Shown here: positions 1 to 5,487 of the stretch, in pieces
Layout: the number at the start of each line of letters is the position of its first letter
Numbering within the stretch: position 1 is the first letter of the stretch
Source: Leptolinea sp.
GTDB lineage: Bacteria > Chloroflexota > Anaerolineae > Anaerolineales > Anaerolineaceae
Length of the DNA stretch: 5,487 bases
Direction of reading: 5' to 3'
Assembly: GCA_022837205.1 (NCBI GenBank)
Contig: JALHEL010000134.1
Location: 1-5,487, forward strand
Program-made: the position numbers and the translations under genes
Notes under the pieces: model-generated
Told to the model about the DNA's origin: nothing
The model's database searches: none
What the model saw: the letters and a program-made list of their open reading frames with translations, nothing else

Positions 1-453
1 ACCGGTTTCATCCCGCATGGATTCCGGTAAGGTCCAACGGTCCGGCAGAAAAGTTCCTTTGGTGGTCTGTTTATAATGTAAAACCAATGGAATTCCCGCA
101 TCCCTTAAAGCTTCGATTCCGGCTGCCATGGCTAACTTAGACGCGATATCGAGCGATTCCGCACGCTCTTGCGGAAAGCCGAATTCTTCCACCACATCAA
201 AATCACCACCCTGACCGGCAAGTTTCACGGTTTGGTCAAGACCGGTAATGTTTTCCATGATCGCACCGGATTCGCTTTTGATCAAGCGGGTTACCTGCTT
301 TTCCAACAGATGTCGCCGCTTTTCCTCCGTCAATGGATCGATCCGGATTTCTCCGTCCAGGATGCTGCGGACATTTTCATCGTCGAAAATGTGGCGATTC
401 CTGCCGGGCAGCCCCAGACCGACTCCGCTGATTACGACGGAACCGAAAACGGG
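1..453 (-). other. Start of a second, divergent ketosynthase-like domain (KS'), truncated by the window edge
   Basis: Residues about 1093-1243. The stretch begins VVISGVGLGLPGRNRHIFDD, which resembles a KS N-terminus (hydrophobic strand, then G-x-G-x-x-x-P), and later has DIASKLAMAAGIEALRDAGI, which resembles the KS helix usually written as L..ALEDAGI. Between them lies an unusual stretch (RHLLEKQVTRLIKSESG, then KLAGQGGDFDVVEEFGFP) not found in ordinary KS domains. I recall a similar arrangement in large, poorly characterised bacterial type I PKS proteins. Any active-site Cys would lie beyond the left edge, so I cannot tell whether this is a condensing KS or a chain-length-factor-like domain. 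Confidence 0.65.
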
Positions 454-3400
454 TTGTTCTCCTTGCGGGAAAGAAAATACTTCCCCTTGAACTGAACCGG
501 TCGGGACTTCGTTTTTGACAGATTCGACGACGGTTTCTCGATGTCGCGGTTCGGAGCCGATGACGCCGGCGGCATAAATCCCGCAGAGCGCCTCGTTGAA
601 GCTTGCTTTTCCTCCTTTGCGGGGATGGTTCGTCGCCAGAATGGTGACATCTTCCTTGCCTTTCAGATTATCGTTGGCAATGCCGGTTAAAACTCTTTTC
701 GGACCGACTTCAACGAAAATCCGTGCCCCGTTTTCATAGAGTGTTTGCATCCCTTTAATAAACTGAACCGGAGAAGATACATGCTTTGCCAGCATATCCA
801 GAATTGATTCACGGTCGGCCGGATACAGTTCTCCGGTGACGTTTGCGACAATCGGAAGGAGAGGTGGCTTCACATTCATACGAGCGATAACTTCTCGTAA
901 GGGTGCGCTTGCCGGAGCGACAATCTTGGTATGGAAAGCATGGGAAACGGCTAATTTGACGATTTGATAACCTTCCGCCTGAAATTTTGACATAGCCGTA
1001 TCGATGGCTTTTGTCGTTCCGCCTAATACACATTGGACCGGGCTGTTGATATTGGCAATTACAACATAATCATCGATTGATCGAATGACTTCTTCGACTT
1101 TTTCAATCGGTGCCGAAACGGCTGCCATACACCCCGGATCATCCACCTTGATTTTGCTCATTTCCTGTCCGCGTGCGCATACCACTTCCAACGCCTCGGC
1201 AAAGGTCAGGACTTCGGCTGTCACTAATGCCGCATATTCGCCCAAACTGTGACCCATGACCAAATCCGGCTCGATGCCGTATTTCTGTAAAATTCGTAAA
1301 ATCGCGACGTTTGCCGTGAGTACCGCGGGCTGGGTAATCGCGGTATTTTTTAATTCATTTTCAGCCTGTTTGATTTCCTGTTCGCCACCGTCGGTATAGA
1401 TGTAGGCGGTCAACGGACGTCCCAAGATCGGGGTCATGATTCGATCCGCTTCAAGGAACGTATCGCGAACGATGGGTTCGGAATCCCATAAATCCCGCAG
1501 CATATTGACATATTGTGAGCCCTGTCCCGGGAAGAGAAAAGCCACTTTTCCGGGTTTCCCGCTTCCGTGATAAATGCCGTAAGCCTGGGCGGATTTCCAA
1601 GAACCGGCAGTATCGGTGTCCAAAGCGGTTAAAGCTTTCTCCAACTTTGCGGGGAGCTCTTCGATATTCGCATAATCGATGGCAATCCGTTCCGCACGCG
1701 ATCGTTCCGCTTCTGACGGAATGTGGGATTCCGGCAGCATTCCCGCTCGAAGATCTGTTAATTTTTGTCTTAAGTCAACTGCTAATTCAGCGGCGGAATC
1801 CGCTGAAGCAAAAAACAAACCCTGATAAGGCTTCAATTCCGCGGTTTCCGAAGACATATTTTCGGGTGCGGTTTTTATTTCAGCTTCTTCTTTTTGCTCC
1901 GTCAACGACGGGGTATTTTGAGCGGGGAGAGAAGTAATAGATTCCTGAATAAAATCTATCAATTTTGAGATCGTGTTGTAATTGGATAAAATAAGGTCTT
2001 CCTGACGGGAAATGCCGTAATTATTTCGAATCGTTGCAAAAAGCTCGGCTTGTTTTACGGTATCGATGCCTAAATCCGCTTCCAGATCCAGGTCCGGATC
2101 CAACATTTCAACGGGGTATCCCGTTTTTTCGCTGACTGTCGTCAGAACATACCGTTTGATTTCATCAATATCGATTTTTTGAGATTCTGTCGGAACTTTC
2201 ATGGCTTCCTGTTTTATTTCTGAATTTGACCGGTCAAATGATGCCGTCGAATTTCCTGTTGAGGAATGGATATCAATCGGGATGGCATAAGTCGAGCTCG
2301 ACGTGCCTTCGATCCCCTGATAGTATTCTTCTAATACAATATGGAAATTTGTTCCGCCGAAACCGAATGAGCTGACTCCCGCATAGCGGTGATTTCCCTC
2401 TTTCACCGTCCATTCTTCGGCTTTTTTGTTCACTCTGAAGGGCAGGTTGTTGAAATCGATGTTGGGATTCGGTTTAGTGAAATTTGCCGAAGGCGGAAGT
2501 ACCCGATAATGAAGAGAAAGGATGGTTTTTAACAGACCGGCTGCACCGGATGCACTTTTCAGATGTCCGATATTTGATTTTACCGAACCGAGAACTACGC
2601 TGCCGTTTTTCAGCCCGCTTGAACCGAAAATCGCGTTCAGGCTATTAACCTCAGCCACATCCCCCACTTTCGTGGATGTCCCGTGACCTTCAACCAAACC
2701 GACGGATTCCGGGAATATTCCCGCATCCTGCCAAGCTCGTTCGATTGCCAGCTTTTGTCCAATGGGATTGGGTGCGGTAATCCCTTTTCCCTTGCCGTCT
2801 GAACTGCTGCCGATGCCGCAAACAACCGCATAAATTTTATCGCCGTCTCGTTCGGCATCCTCCAATCTTTTTAATAGGAAGACCGCCGCGCCTTCACCCA
2901 TGACAAAACCGTTGGCTCCCTCGGCATAGGGGCGGGAACCGTCTGCACTCAAAGCGCCTATCTTACTGAATTTAACGTAGGATTCCGGTCCCATATTTCG
3001 ATCGATACCGCCTGTCAGAACGGCATCGAATCTATGCGCGATTAATCCCTCGGCAGCAGCCTGAAGCGCTGCCATTGAGGAAGCGCAAGCCGCATCGGTT
3101 ACAAAATTCTGCCCGTTGAAATTGAAGACATTGGCAACCCGCCCGGCGATAATATTTGAAATCTCCCCCGGTAAAGTATCTTCCGAGGTTGCCGGAATGG
3201 AAGAATGAATGTTTGTCGCCAGGCCTTTTTCAATGGCTGATCGAATATCTTCCGGCAACTGTGCAAAATCCGGAACCGATCGGAGAAATTCCAACGTTTC
3301 CGGCAACAGAATTCTCATGGTTGACCGATAATGCCTTTCGCCGCCGTCTGCGTTGCCGAAAATGACGGCGACACGTTCCGGATTCAGTTTTCTTTCCGGA

Positions 3401-3729
3401 TATCCGTAATCCATAAGAGCTTGTCGACTGGCCGAAATAGCCCATTGTTGAGTAATATCCATTACTTCCAGCACTTTCGGCGGAATGGCGATCCCGTTCT
3501 TGAGAGAATCAAATCGGTATCCTTTGACAAACGCGCCGATTTTGCTGTAAGTTTTGTCTGCTGCGGCAGGATCGGGATCGTAATAGAGATCCACATTCCA
3601 TCGGTCCGACGGAACCTCGGTGATTGAATATTTGTTTGAAACAATGTTATTCCAAAACGAAGGAACATCCAATGCATCAGGTAAGATCGCTCCCAGACCT
3701 ACTACCGCGACCATTTTTTGCTTATCCAT
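1..3729 (-). CDS. Giant type I polyketide/fatty-acid synthase, N-terminal part (KS-ACP-AT-KS')
   Basis: Large multidomain synthase predicted to build an acyl or polyketide chain from malonyl units in the cytoplasm. The reading frame is open for 1243 codons from ATG 3727-3729 to the left edge, so the C-terminus is missing. The start follows AAGGAG with 8 nt spacing and the protein begins MDKQKMVAVVGLGA, the usual KS N-terminus. Domains seen: KS, about residues 1-467, with the full triad Cys215 (DAACASS), His349 (EGHGTST) and His389 (SNIGH); a carrier-like domain, about 520-600, with LGIDTVKQ; AT, about 729-1045, with GHSLG (Ser828) and HAFH (His933); and from about 1093 the start of a second KS-like domain. 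Low-complexity Ser/Thr/Glu-rich linkers separate KS, carrier and AT. No ketoreductase, dehydratase or thioesterase is visible; these may lie beyond the edge or in partner proteins. The family assignment is secure. The product is unknown: a PUFA-synthase-like, lipid or polyketide role is inference. Confidence 0.93.
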   Translation of the reverse strand, partial: MDKQKMVAVVGLGAILPDALDVPSFWNNIVSNKYSITEVPSDRWNVDLYYDPDPAAADKTYSKIGAFVKGYRFDSLKNGIAIPPKVLEVMDITQQWAISASRQALMDYGYPERKLNPERVAVIFGNADGGERHYRSTMRILLPETLEFLRSVPDFAQLPEDIRSAIEKGLATNIHSSIPATSEDTLPGEISNIIAGRVANVFNFNGQNFVTDAACASSMAALQAAAEGLIAHRFDAVLTGGIDRNMGPESYVKFSKIGALSADGSRPYAEGANGFVMGEGAAVFLLKRLEDAERDGDKIYAVVCGIGSSSDGKGKGITAPNPIGQKLAIERAWQDAGIFPESVGLVEGHGTSTKVGDVAEVNSLNAIFGSSGLKNGSVVLGSVKSNIGHLKSASGAAGLLKTILSLHYRVLPPSANFTKPNPNIDFNNLPFRVNKKAEEWTVKEGNHRYAGVSSFGFGGTNFHIVLEEYYQGIEGTSSSTYAIPIDIHSSTGNSTASFDRSNSEIKQEAMKVPTESQKIDIDEIKRYVLTTVSEKTGYPVEMLDPDLDLEADLGIDTVKQAELFATIRNNYGISRQEDLILSNYNTISKLIDFIQESITSLPAQNTPSLTEQKEEAEIKTAPENMSSETAELKPYQGLFFASADSAAELAVDLRQKLTDLRAGMLPESHIPSEAERSRAERIAIDYANIEELPAKLEKALTALDTDTAGSWKSAQAYGIYHGSGKPGKVAFLFPGQGSQYVNMLRDLWDSEPIVRDTFLEADRIMTPILGRPLTAYIYTDGGEQEIKQAENELKNTAITQPAVLTANVAILRILQKYGIEPDLVMGHSLGEYAALVTAEVLTFAEALEVVCARGQEMSKIKVDDPGCMAAVSAPIEKVEEVIRSIDDYVVIANINSPVQCVLGGTTKAIDTAMSKFQAEGYQIVKLAVSHAFHTKIVAPASAPLREVIARMNVKPPLLPIVANVTGELYPADRESILDMLAKHVSSPVQFIKGMQTLYENGARIFVEVGPKRVLTGIANDNLKGKEDVTILATNHPRKGGKASFNEALCGIYAAGVIGSEPRHRETVVESVKNEVPTGSVQGEVFSFPQGEQPVFGSVVISGVGLGLPGRNRHIFDDENVRSILDGEIRIDPLTEEKRRHLLEKQVTRLIKSESGAIMENITGLDQTVKLAGQGGDFDVVEEFGFPQERAESLDIASKLAMAAGIEALRDAGIPLVLHYKQTTKGTFLPDRWTLPESMRDETG
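595..1545 (-). other. Acyltransferase domain (AT) of the synthase, malonyl-type signature
   Basis: Residues about 729-1045 form a malonyl/acyl-CoA:ACP transacylase domain that loads extender units. It opens with FLFPGQGSQY (about 731-740), carries the nucleophile Ser828 in MGHSLGEYAA (codon 1246-1248), the substrate-carboxylate Arg853 in CARGQEM, and the catalytic His933 at the end of SHAFH (931-933). It ends with VEVGPKRVLTG and a NHPRKGG segment. HAFH is the signature usually linked to malonyl-CoA, whereas methylmalonyl-specific ATs usually have YASH, so malonyl is the predicted extender. All expected catalytic residues are present. Confidence 0.9.
1930..2172 (-). other. Acyl-carrier-protein-like domain with Thr at the phosphopantetheine site
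   Basis: Residues about 520-600 match the carrier-protein fold: a first helix (KRYVLTTVSEKTGYP), a run ending DLEADLGID, then the second helix VKQAELFATIRNNYG. In active carriers the residue after the Asp is the Ser that receives 4'-phosphopantetheine (PUFA-synthase carriers typically read LGIDS). Here it is Thr557, encoded by ACC (2059-2061 on the plus strand reads ggt). The rest of the recognition helix is well preserved, which argues against random decay. It may be a structural or docking carrier, or a subfamily that uses Thr. The domain boundaries are approximate. Confidence 0.8.
2329..3729 (-). other. Ketosynthase domain (KS1) of the synthase
   Basis: Beta-ketoacyl synthase domain, residues about 1-467, which catalyses decarboxylative Claisen condensation. 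The nucleophile Cys215 lies in TDAACASSMAAL (codon 3085-3087), and the two catalytic histidines are His349 in VEGHGTST (2683-2685) and His389 in KSNIGHLKSASG (2563-2565). The domain closes with FGFGGTNFHIVLEE around residue 463. All residues needed for elongation are present, so this KS looks catalytically competent and is not a decarboxylating KSQ or chain-length-factor type. The early segment EVPSDRW followed by LYYDPDP is typical of type I PKS/PUFA-synthase KS domains. Confidence 0.93.
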
Positions 3730-3737
3730 GCTTAAAT

Positions 3738-3743
3738 CTCCTT
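3738..3743 (-). promoter_or_regulatory. Ribosome binding site of the synthase gene
   Basis: The minus strand reads AAGGAG, 8 nt before ATG 3729-3727. This strong Shine-Dalgarno sequence fixes the synthase start and agrees with the KS domain beginning within the first ten residues. Confidence 0.85.
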
Positions 3744-3832
3744 ATTGATGCTGAATTTTGATTGCAAATATTGAACACGTCTATGAATCGGATTTTTTGT
3801 GTCATTAAAATATATTTGCTCAAAATTCTTAC

Positions 3833-3849
3833 TTCTGAATATATCAGAA
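3833..3849. repeat. 17-bp inverted repeat, possible operator
   Basis: TTCTGA, a 5-bp ATATA spacer, then TCAGAA: perfect 6-bp arms in the divergent intergenic region, about 104 bp before the synthase start. Size and position suit a dimeric transcription-factor site, but arms of this length can arise by chance in AT-rich DNA. No regulator gene is in the window to pair with it. Confidence 0.3.
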
Positions 3850-3894
3850 ACCTTTTTCGAATTTTTAAAAGAAATGTTAGTTATTGTACTACTG

Positions 3895-3923
3895 TTGACT
3901 TTTTGGTTATACGACGCTAATCT
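3895..3923 (+). promoter_or_regulatory. Candidate sigma-70-type promoter for the sirtuin gene
   Basis: TTGACT (3895-3900) is one base from the -35 consensus. A 17-bp spacer leads to TAATCT (3918-3923), a poor -10 matching three of six bases. This would give a leader of roughly 100 nt before the sirtuin. It is the best plus-strand candidate I found, but weak. Confidence 0.3.
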
Positions 3924-4027
3924 AAAATATAAAAAAGATTATGACTTTTAAAACGATTTATGAGGTGTTTTCTGCCATTAAATTATTTCGGATTAAAAAG
4001 ATAAAATATTTGATAAAGTAACTATAG

Positions 4028-4786
4028 ATGATGAATATAAAGGATAAAATGGAAACGGATACCTTTTCAATGATTAAAAAAATAATCGCGGATAGCGATC
4101 GTATTGTGTTCTTTGGCGGTGCCGGAGTATCCACTGCCTCCGCTATCCCGGATTTTCGTTCGCCCGACGGATTATATAATCAAACACCGGCGGGAAAATA
4201 TTCTCAGGAGACTATGTTGAGCCATCACTTTTTTATCCAGCATCCGCAGGAATTTTATGAAAACTTGCGGCGAAATATGTTGTTTCCTGATGCGCAACCC
4301 AATGCGGCACATATTGCGTTGGCGAAATTGGAAAAACAAGGCAAATTGCGGGCAATTATTACCCAAAATATTGACGGGCTCCATCAAAAAGCCGGCTCTG
4401 AAAATGTGATTGAATTGCATGGGAACATTAATCGATTTTATTGCACAGGCTGTCAAAAAGCATTTCAGTTAAACGATATTTTGCGATTCGTAGATTCGGT
4501 CCCGAAATGTGATTCTTGCGGTGCGATCATTCGACCGGACGTGGTTCTTTATGAGGAGACTTTGGATCAAGAAGAATTGATGAAAGCGGTGGATTCCATT
4601 TCTCATGCGGAAGTTCTCATTGTGGGCGGCACTTCGTTGGTGGTTTATCCGGCCGCCGGTTTGTTACAATATTATTCGGGCGATAAACTGATTCTGGTGA
4701 ATCGTTCTATTACTCCATATGATCAAAGGGCAAATTATGTGCTTCATGGGGATATTTCGAAAGTATTGCCGGAGTTGATCCGATAA
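4028..4786 (+). CDS. Sirtuin-family NAD-dependent protein deacylase (Sir2/CobB-like)
   Basis: Soluble cytoplasmic enzyme that removes acyl groups, typically acetyl, from lysine side chains while consuming NAD and releasing nicotinamide and O-acyl-ADP-ribose. At 252 aa it is a complete, normal-sized bacterial sirtuin. Visible motifs: GGAGVSTAS-IPDFRS (about 30-45, NAD binding), TQNIDGLHQKAG (112-123), catalytic His131 in ELHGN, a zinc ribbon with Cys139, Cys142, Cys161 and Cys164, RPDVVLYEE (169-177), GTSLVVYPA (201-209) and VNRS (224-227). Ala39 replaces the Gly usual before IPDFRS. The start is uncertain. ATG 4028 and 4031 lack a clear Shine-Dalgarno; ATG 4049 (245 aa) is preceded by AAAGGA 4 nt away and still keeps every motif. 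It is transcribed divergently from the synthase and lies 91 bp upstream of the YbaK/EbsC gene, possibly in one unit. Substrates cannot be predicted. Family very sure, start moderate. Confidence 0.95.
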   Translation: MMNIKDKMETDTFSMIKKIIADSDRIVFFGGAGVSTASAIPDFRSPDGLYNQTPAGKYSQETMLSHHFFIQHPQEFYENLRRNMLFPDAQPNAAHIALAKLEKQGKLRAIITQNIDGLHQKAGSENVIELHGNINRFYCTGCQKAFQLNDILRFVDSVPKCDSCGAIIRPDVVLYEETLDQEELMKAVDSISHAEVLIVGGTSLVVYPAAGLLQYYSGDKLILVNRSITPYDQRANYVLHGDISKVLPELIR

Positions 4787-4863
4787 GTATTTTATGTATG
4801 GTTTAGTCGAGAACGTTAATTTGTAAACGGATTTCTGTATCTGAAGATGAAATACAACTCAGT

Positions 4864-4870
4864 GGAGGAG
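4864..4870 (+). promoter_or_regulatory. Ribosome binding site of the YbaK/EbsC gene
   Basis: GGAGGAG lies 7 nt before ATG 4878. It decides the start: the nearer ATG at 4874 is in another frame and meets a stop after four codons. Confidence 0.85.
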
Positions 4871-4877
4871 ATTATGC

Positions 4878-5348
4878 ATGTCGGTTGAAAATGTGAAAGC
4901 ATATTTTGATCAGTATGGGATTTCCGATCGAATCCGGGAATTCGAAGAATCCAGCGCGACCGTAGAATTGGCTGCCGGATTATTGTCTTGCAGCCCCGGC
5001 GAGATTGCAAAAACTTTAGCTTTTCGTCTGAACGAAGGATGTGTGCTCATTGTGGCAGCGGGGGATGCAAAAGTTGATAATTCAAAATTCAAAGCCGTTT
5101 TTGGATCGAAAGCCGTGATGGTAAAACCTGAGGAAGCGGAAGAACTTGTCGGACATGCGGTGGGAGGAGTTTGCCCATTCGCCGTAAAAGAGGGTGTTCG
5201 GGTCTATTTGGATCAATCGCTCAAACGGTTTGAGACAGTATATCCTGCCGCGGGAGACAGTCACAGCGTGATTCGGTTATCGATCGCTGAATTGGAGAAA
5301 TATTCCGGTGCGATAGGCTGGATTGATGTTTGCAAGAATTGGCAATAA
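4878..5348 (+). CDS. YbaK/EbsC-family protein, predicted trans-editing aminoacyl-tRNA deacylase
   Basis: A 156-aa protein of the YbaK/ProX editing superfamily. Members hydrolyse mischarged aminoacyl-tRNAs (for example Cys- or Ala-tRNA-Pro) in the cytoplasm, as free-standing proofreaders for translation. Fold markers in order: SSATVELAA (25-33), the AKTLAF strand with conserved Lys45, AAGDAKVDNSKFK (60-72), GHAVGGVCPF (92-101), VRVYLDQSLKRF (107-118) and AAGDSHSVIRLS (124-135). The length is normal and both ends look intact. The GGVCPF version and the ending GWIDVCK resemble the Clostridia-type YbaK/EbsC group more than E. coli YbaK, so I do not assign a tRNA substrate or gene symbol. It lies 91 bp downstream of the sirtuin on the same strand. 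No convincing terminator separates them, so co-transcription is possible. Family very likely; exact specificity unknown. Confidence 0.9.
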   Translation: MSVENVKAYFDQYGISDRIREFEESSATVELAAGLLSCSPGEIAKTLAFRLNEGCVLIVAAGDAKVDNSKFKAVFGSKAVMVKPEEAEELVGHAVGGVCPFAVKEGVRVYLDQSLKRFETVYPAAGDSHSVIRLSIAELEKYSGAIGWIDVCKNWQ

Positions 5349-5389
5349 GGAACGATTTTTTATTTCGGATTATATTTGCGTTGTCTTTT

Positions 5390-5487
5390 TGTAGGGGACG
5401 GCGTCCTCGACGTCCCGAATTTGCAATATGCACCTGTAGGGGACGGCGTCCTCGACGTCCCGAATTTGCAATATGCACCTGTAGGGG
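5390..5487. repeat. 45-bp tandem direct repeat, two full copies plus a third cut by the window edge
   Basis: The unit beginning TGTAGGGGACGGCGTCC and ending AATATGCACC recurs with a period of exactly 45 bp. GTAGGGG starts at 5391, 5436 and 5481; the first two copies are identical over their full length and the third continues past the window. Each unit has a GC-rich core with inverted segments (GGGACG ... CGTCCC, and GGACG-G-CGTCC), so it could form hairpins, followed by an AT-rich tail. The array starts 41 bp after the YbaK/EbsC stop codon. It looks like an intergenic minisatellite or member of a dispersed repeat family. There are no varying spacers, so it is not a CRISPR array. Confidence 0.9.

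Larger units (their letters stand above)
3730..4027. other. AT-rich divergent intergenic region
   Basis: These 298 bp separate the minus-strand synthase from the plus-strand sirtuin, so they should hold promoters for both. The DNA is markedly AT-rich: only 13 G or C among the 60 bases 3901-3960. I see one short inverted repeat (3833-3849) and one weak plus-strand promoter candidate (3895-3923). For the synthase, the minus strand offers a TACAAT -10-like hexamer at 3888-3883, but no convincing -35. No RNA gene or riboswitch fold was recognised, and the short reading frames here lack ribosome binding sites. Confidence 0.7.

Noticed and set aside
1515..1937. Plus-strand 140-codon frame opposite the synthase.
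   Set aside because: Antisense to the AT domain start and linker, where the minus-strand frame clearly encodes conserved motifs; its composition (Arg/Pro-rich) is typical of a shadow frame.
3960..4004. 14-codon plus-strand frame upstream of the sirtuin.
   Set aside because: Too short, no ribosome binding site, and overlaps another equally unsupported frame.
3941..4021. 26-codon plus-strand frame, Lys/Ile-rich, ending 6 bp before the sirtuin ATG at 4028; possible leader peptide.
   Set aside because: No Shine-Dalgarno before its ATG, it lies in very AT-rich DNA where such frames are expected, and there is no attenuator-like hairpin.
4787..4877. Terminator or promoter between the sirtuin and YbaK/EbsC genes.
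   Set aside because: No stem followed by a T-run and no convincing -35/-10 pair were found; only the strong ribosome binding site at the end of this gap is supported.
5349..5389. Rho-independent terminator after the YbaK/EbsC gene.
   Set aside because: There are T-runs (5355-5361 and 5386-5390), but no GC-rich stem directly before them; the GC-rich hairpin core of the repeat comes after the T-run, which is the wrong order.
5221..5478. Minus-strand 85-codon frame with a duplicated 15-residue segment containing GRRGRRPL.
   Set aside because: It is the translation of the 45-bp DNA repeat run into the antisense of the YbaK/EbsC gene; the open frame follows from the period being a multiple of three. 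No ribosome binding site can be assessed near the edge.
5390..5487. CRISPR array.
   Set aside because: The whole 45-bp unit repeats identically; there are no unique spacers between shorter repeats, and no cas gene is present.

Overview
The window looks like chromosomal DNA from a bacterium of moderate GC content with AT-rich intergenic DNA and strong Shine-Dalgarno sites. The sirtuin and the YbaK/EbsC protein resemble those of anaerobic Clostridia-like Bacillota. That placement is inferred from protein style only and is tentative; the large synthase is of a kind also found in other anaerobic and environmental phyla.

Layout: (1) Positions 1-3729, minus strand, hold the N-terminal 1243 codons of a giant type I polyketide/fatty-acid-synthase-like protein. 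It starts at 3729 and runs off the left edge with no in-frame stop. Domain order is ketosynthase (KS), an acyl-carrier-like domain, a malonyl-type acyltransferase (AT), then the start of a second, divergent KS-like domain. (2) Positions 3730-4027 are a very AT-rich divergent intergenic region with one short inverted repeat and a weak candidate promoter. (3) Positions 4028-4786, plus strand, encode a complete sirtuin-family NAD-dependent protein deacylase. (4) Positions 4878-5348, plus strand, encode a complete YbaK/EbsC-family protein (aminoacyl-tRNA editing fold). (5) From 5390 to the right edge there is a perfect 45-bp tandem repeat: two full copies and the start of a third.

The sirtuin and YbaK genes lie in the same direction 91 bp apart and could be co-transcribed. 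Both look like housekeeping functions (protein deacylation, translation quality control) with no obvious link to the synthase, which is transcribed away from them. The most notable points are the synthase's unusual domain order, a threonine where its carrier domain should have the phosphopantetheine serine, and the divergent second KS-like domain. No RNA gene, CRISPR array, insertion sequence or phage gene was recognised.
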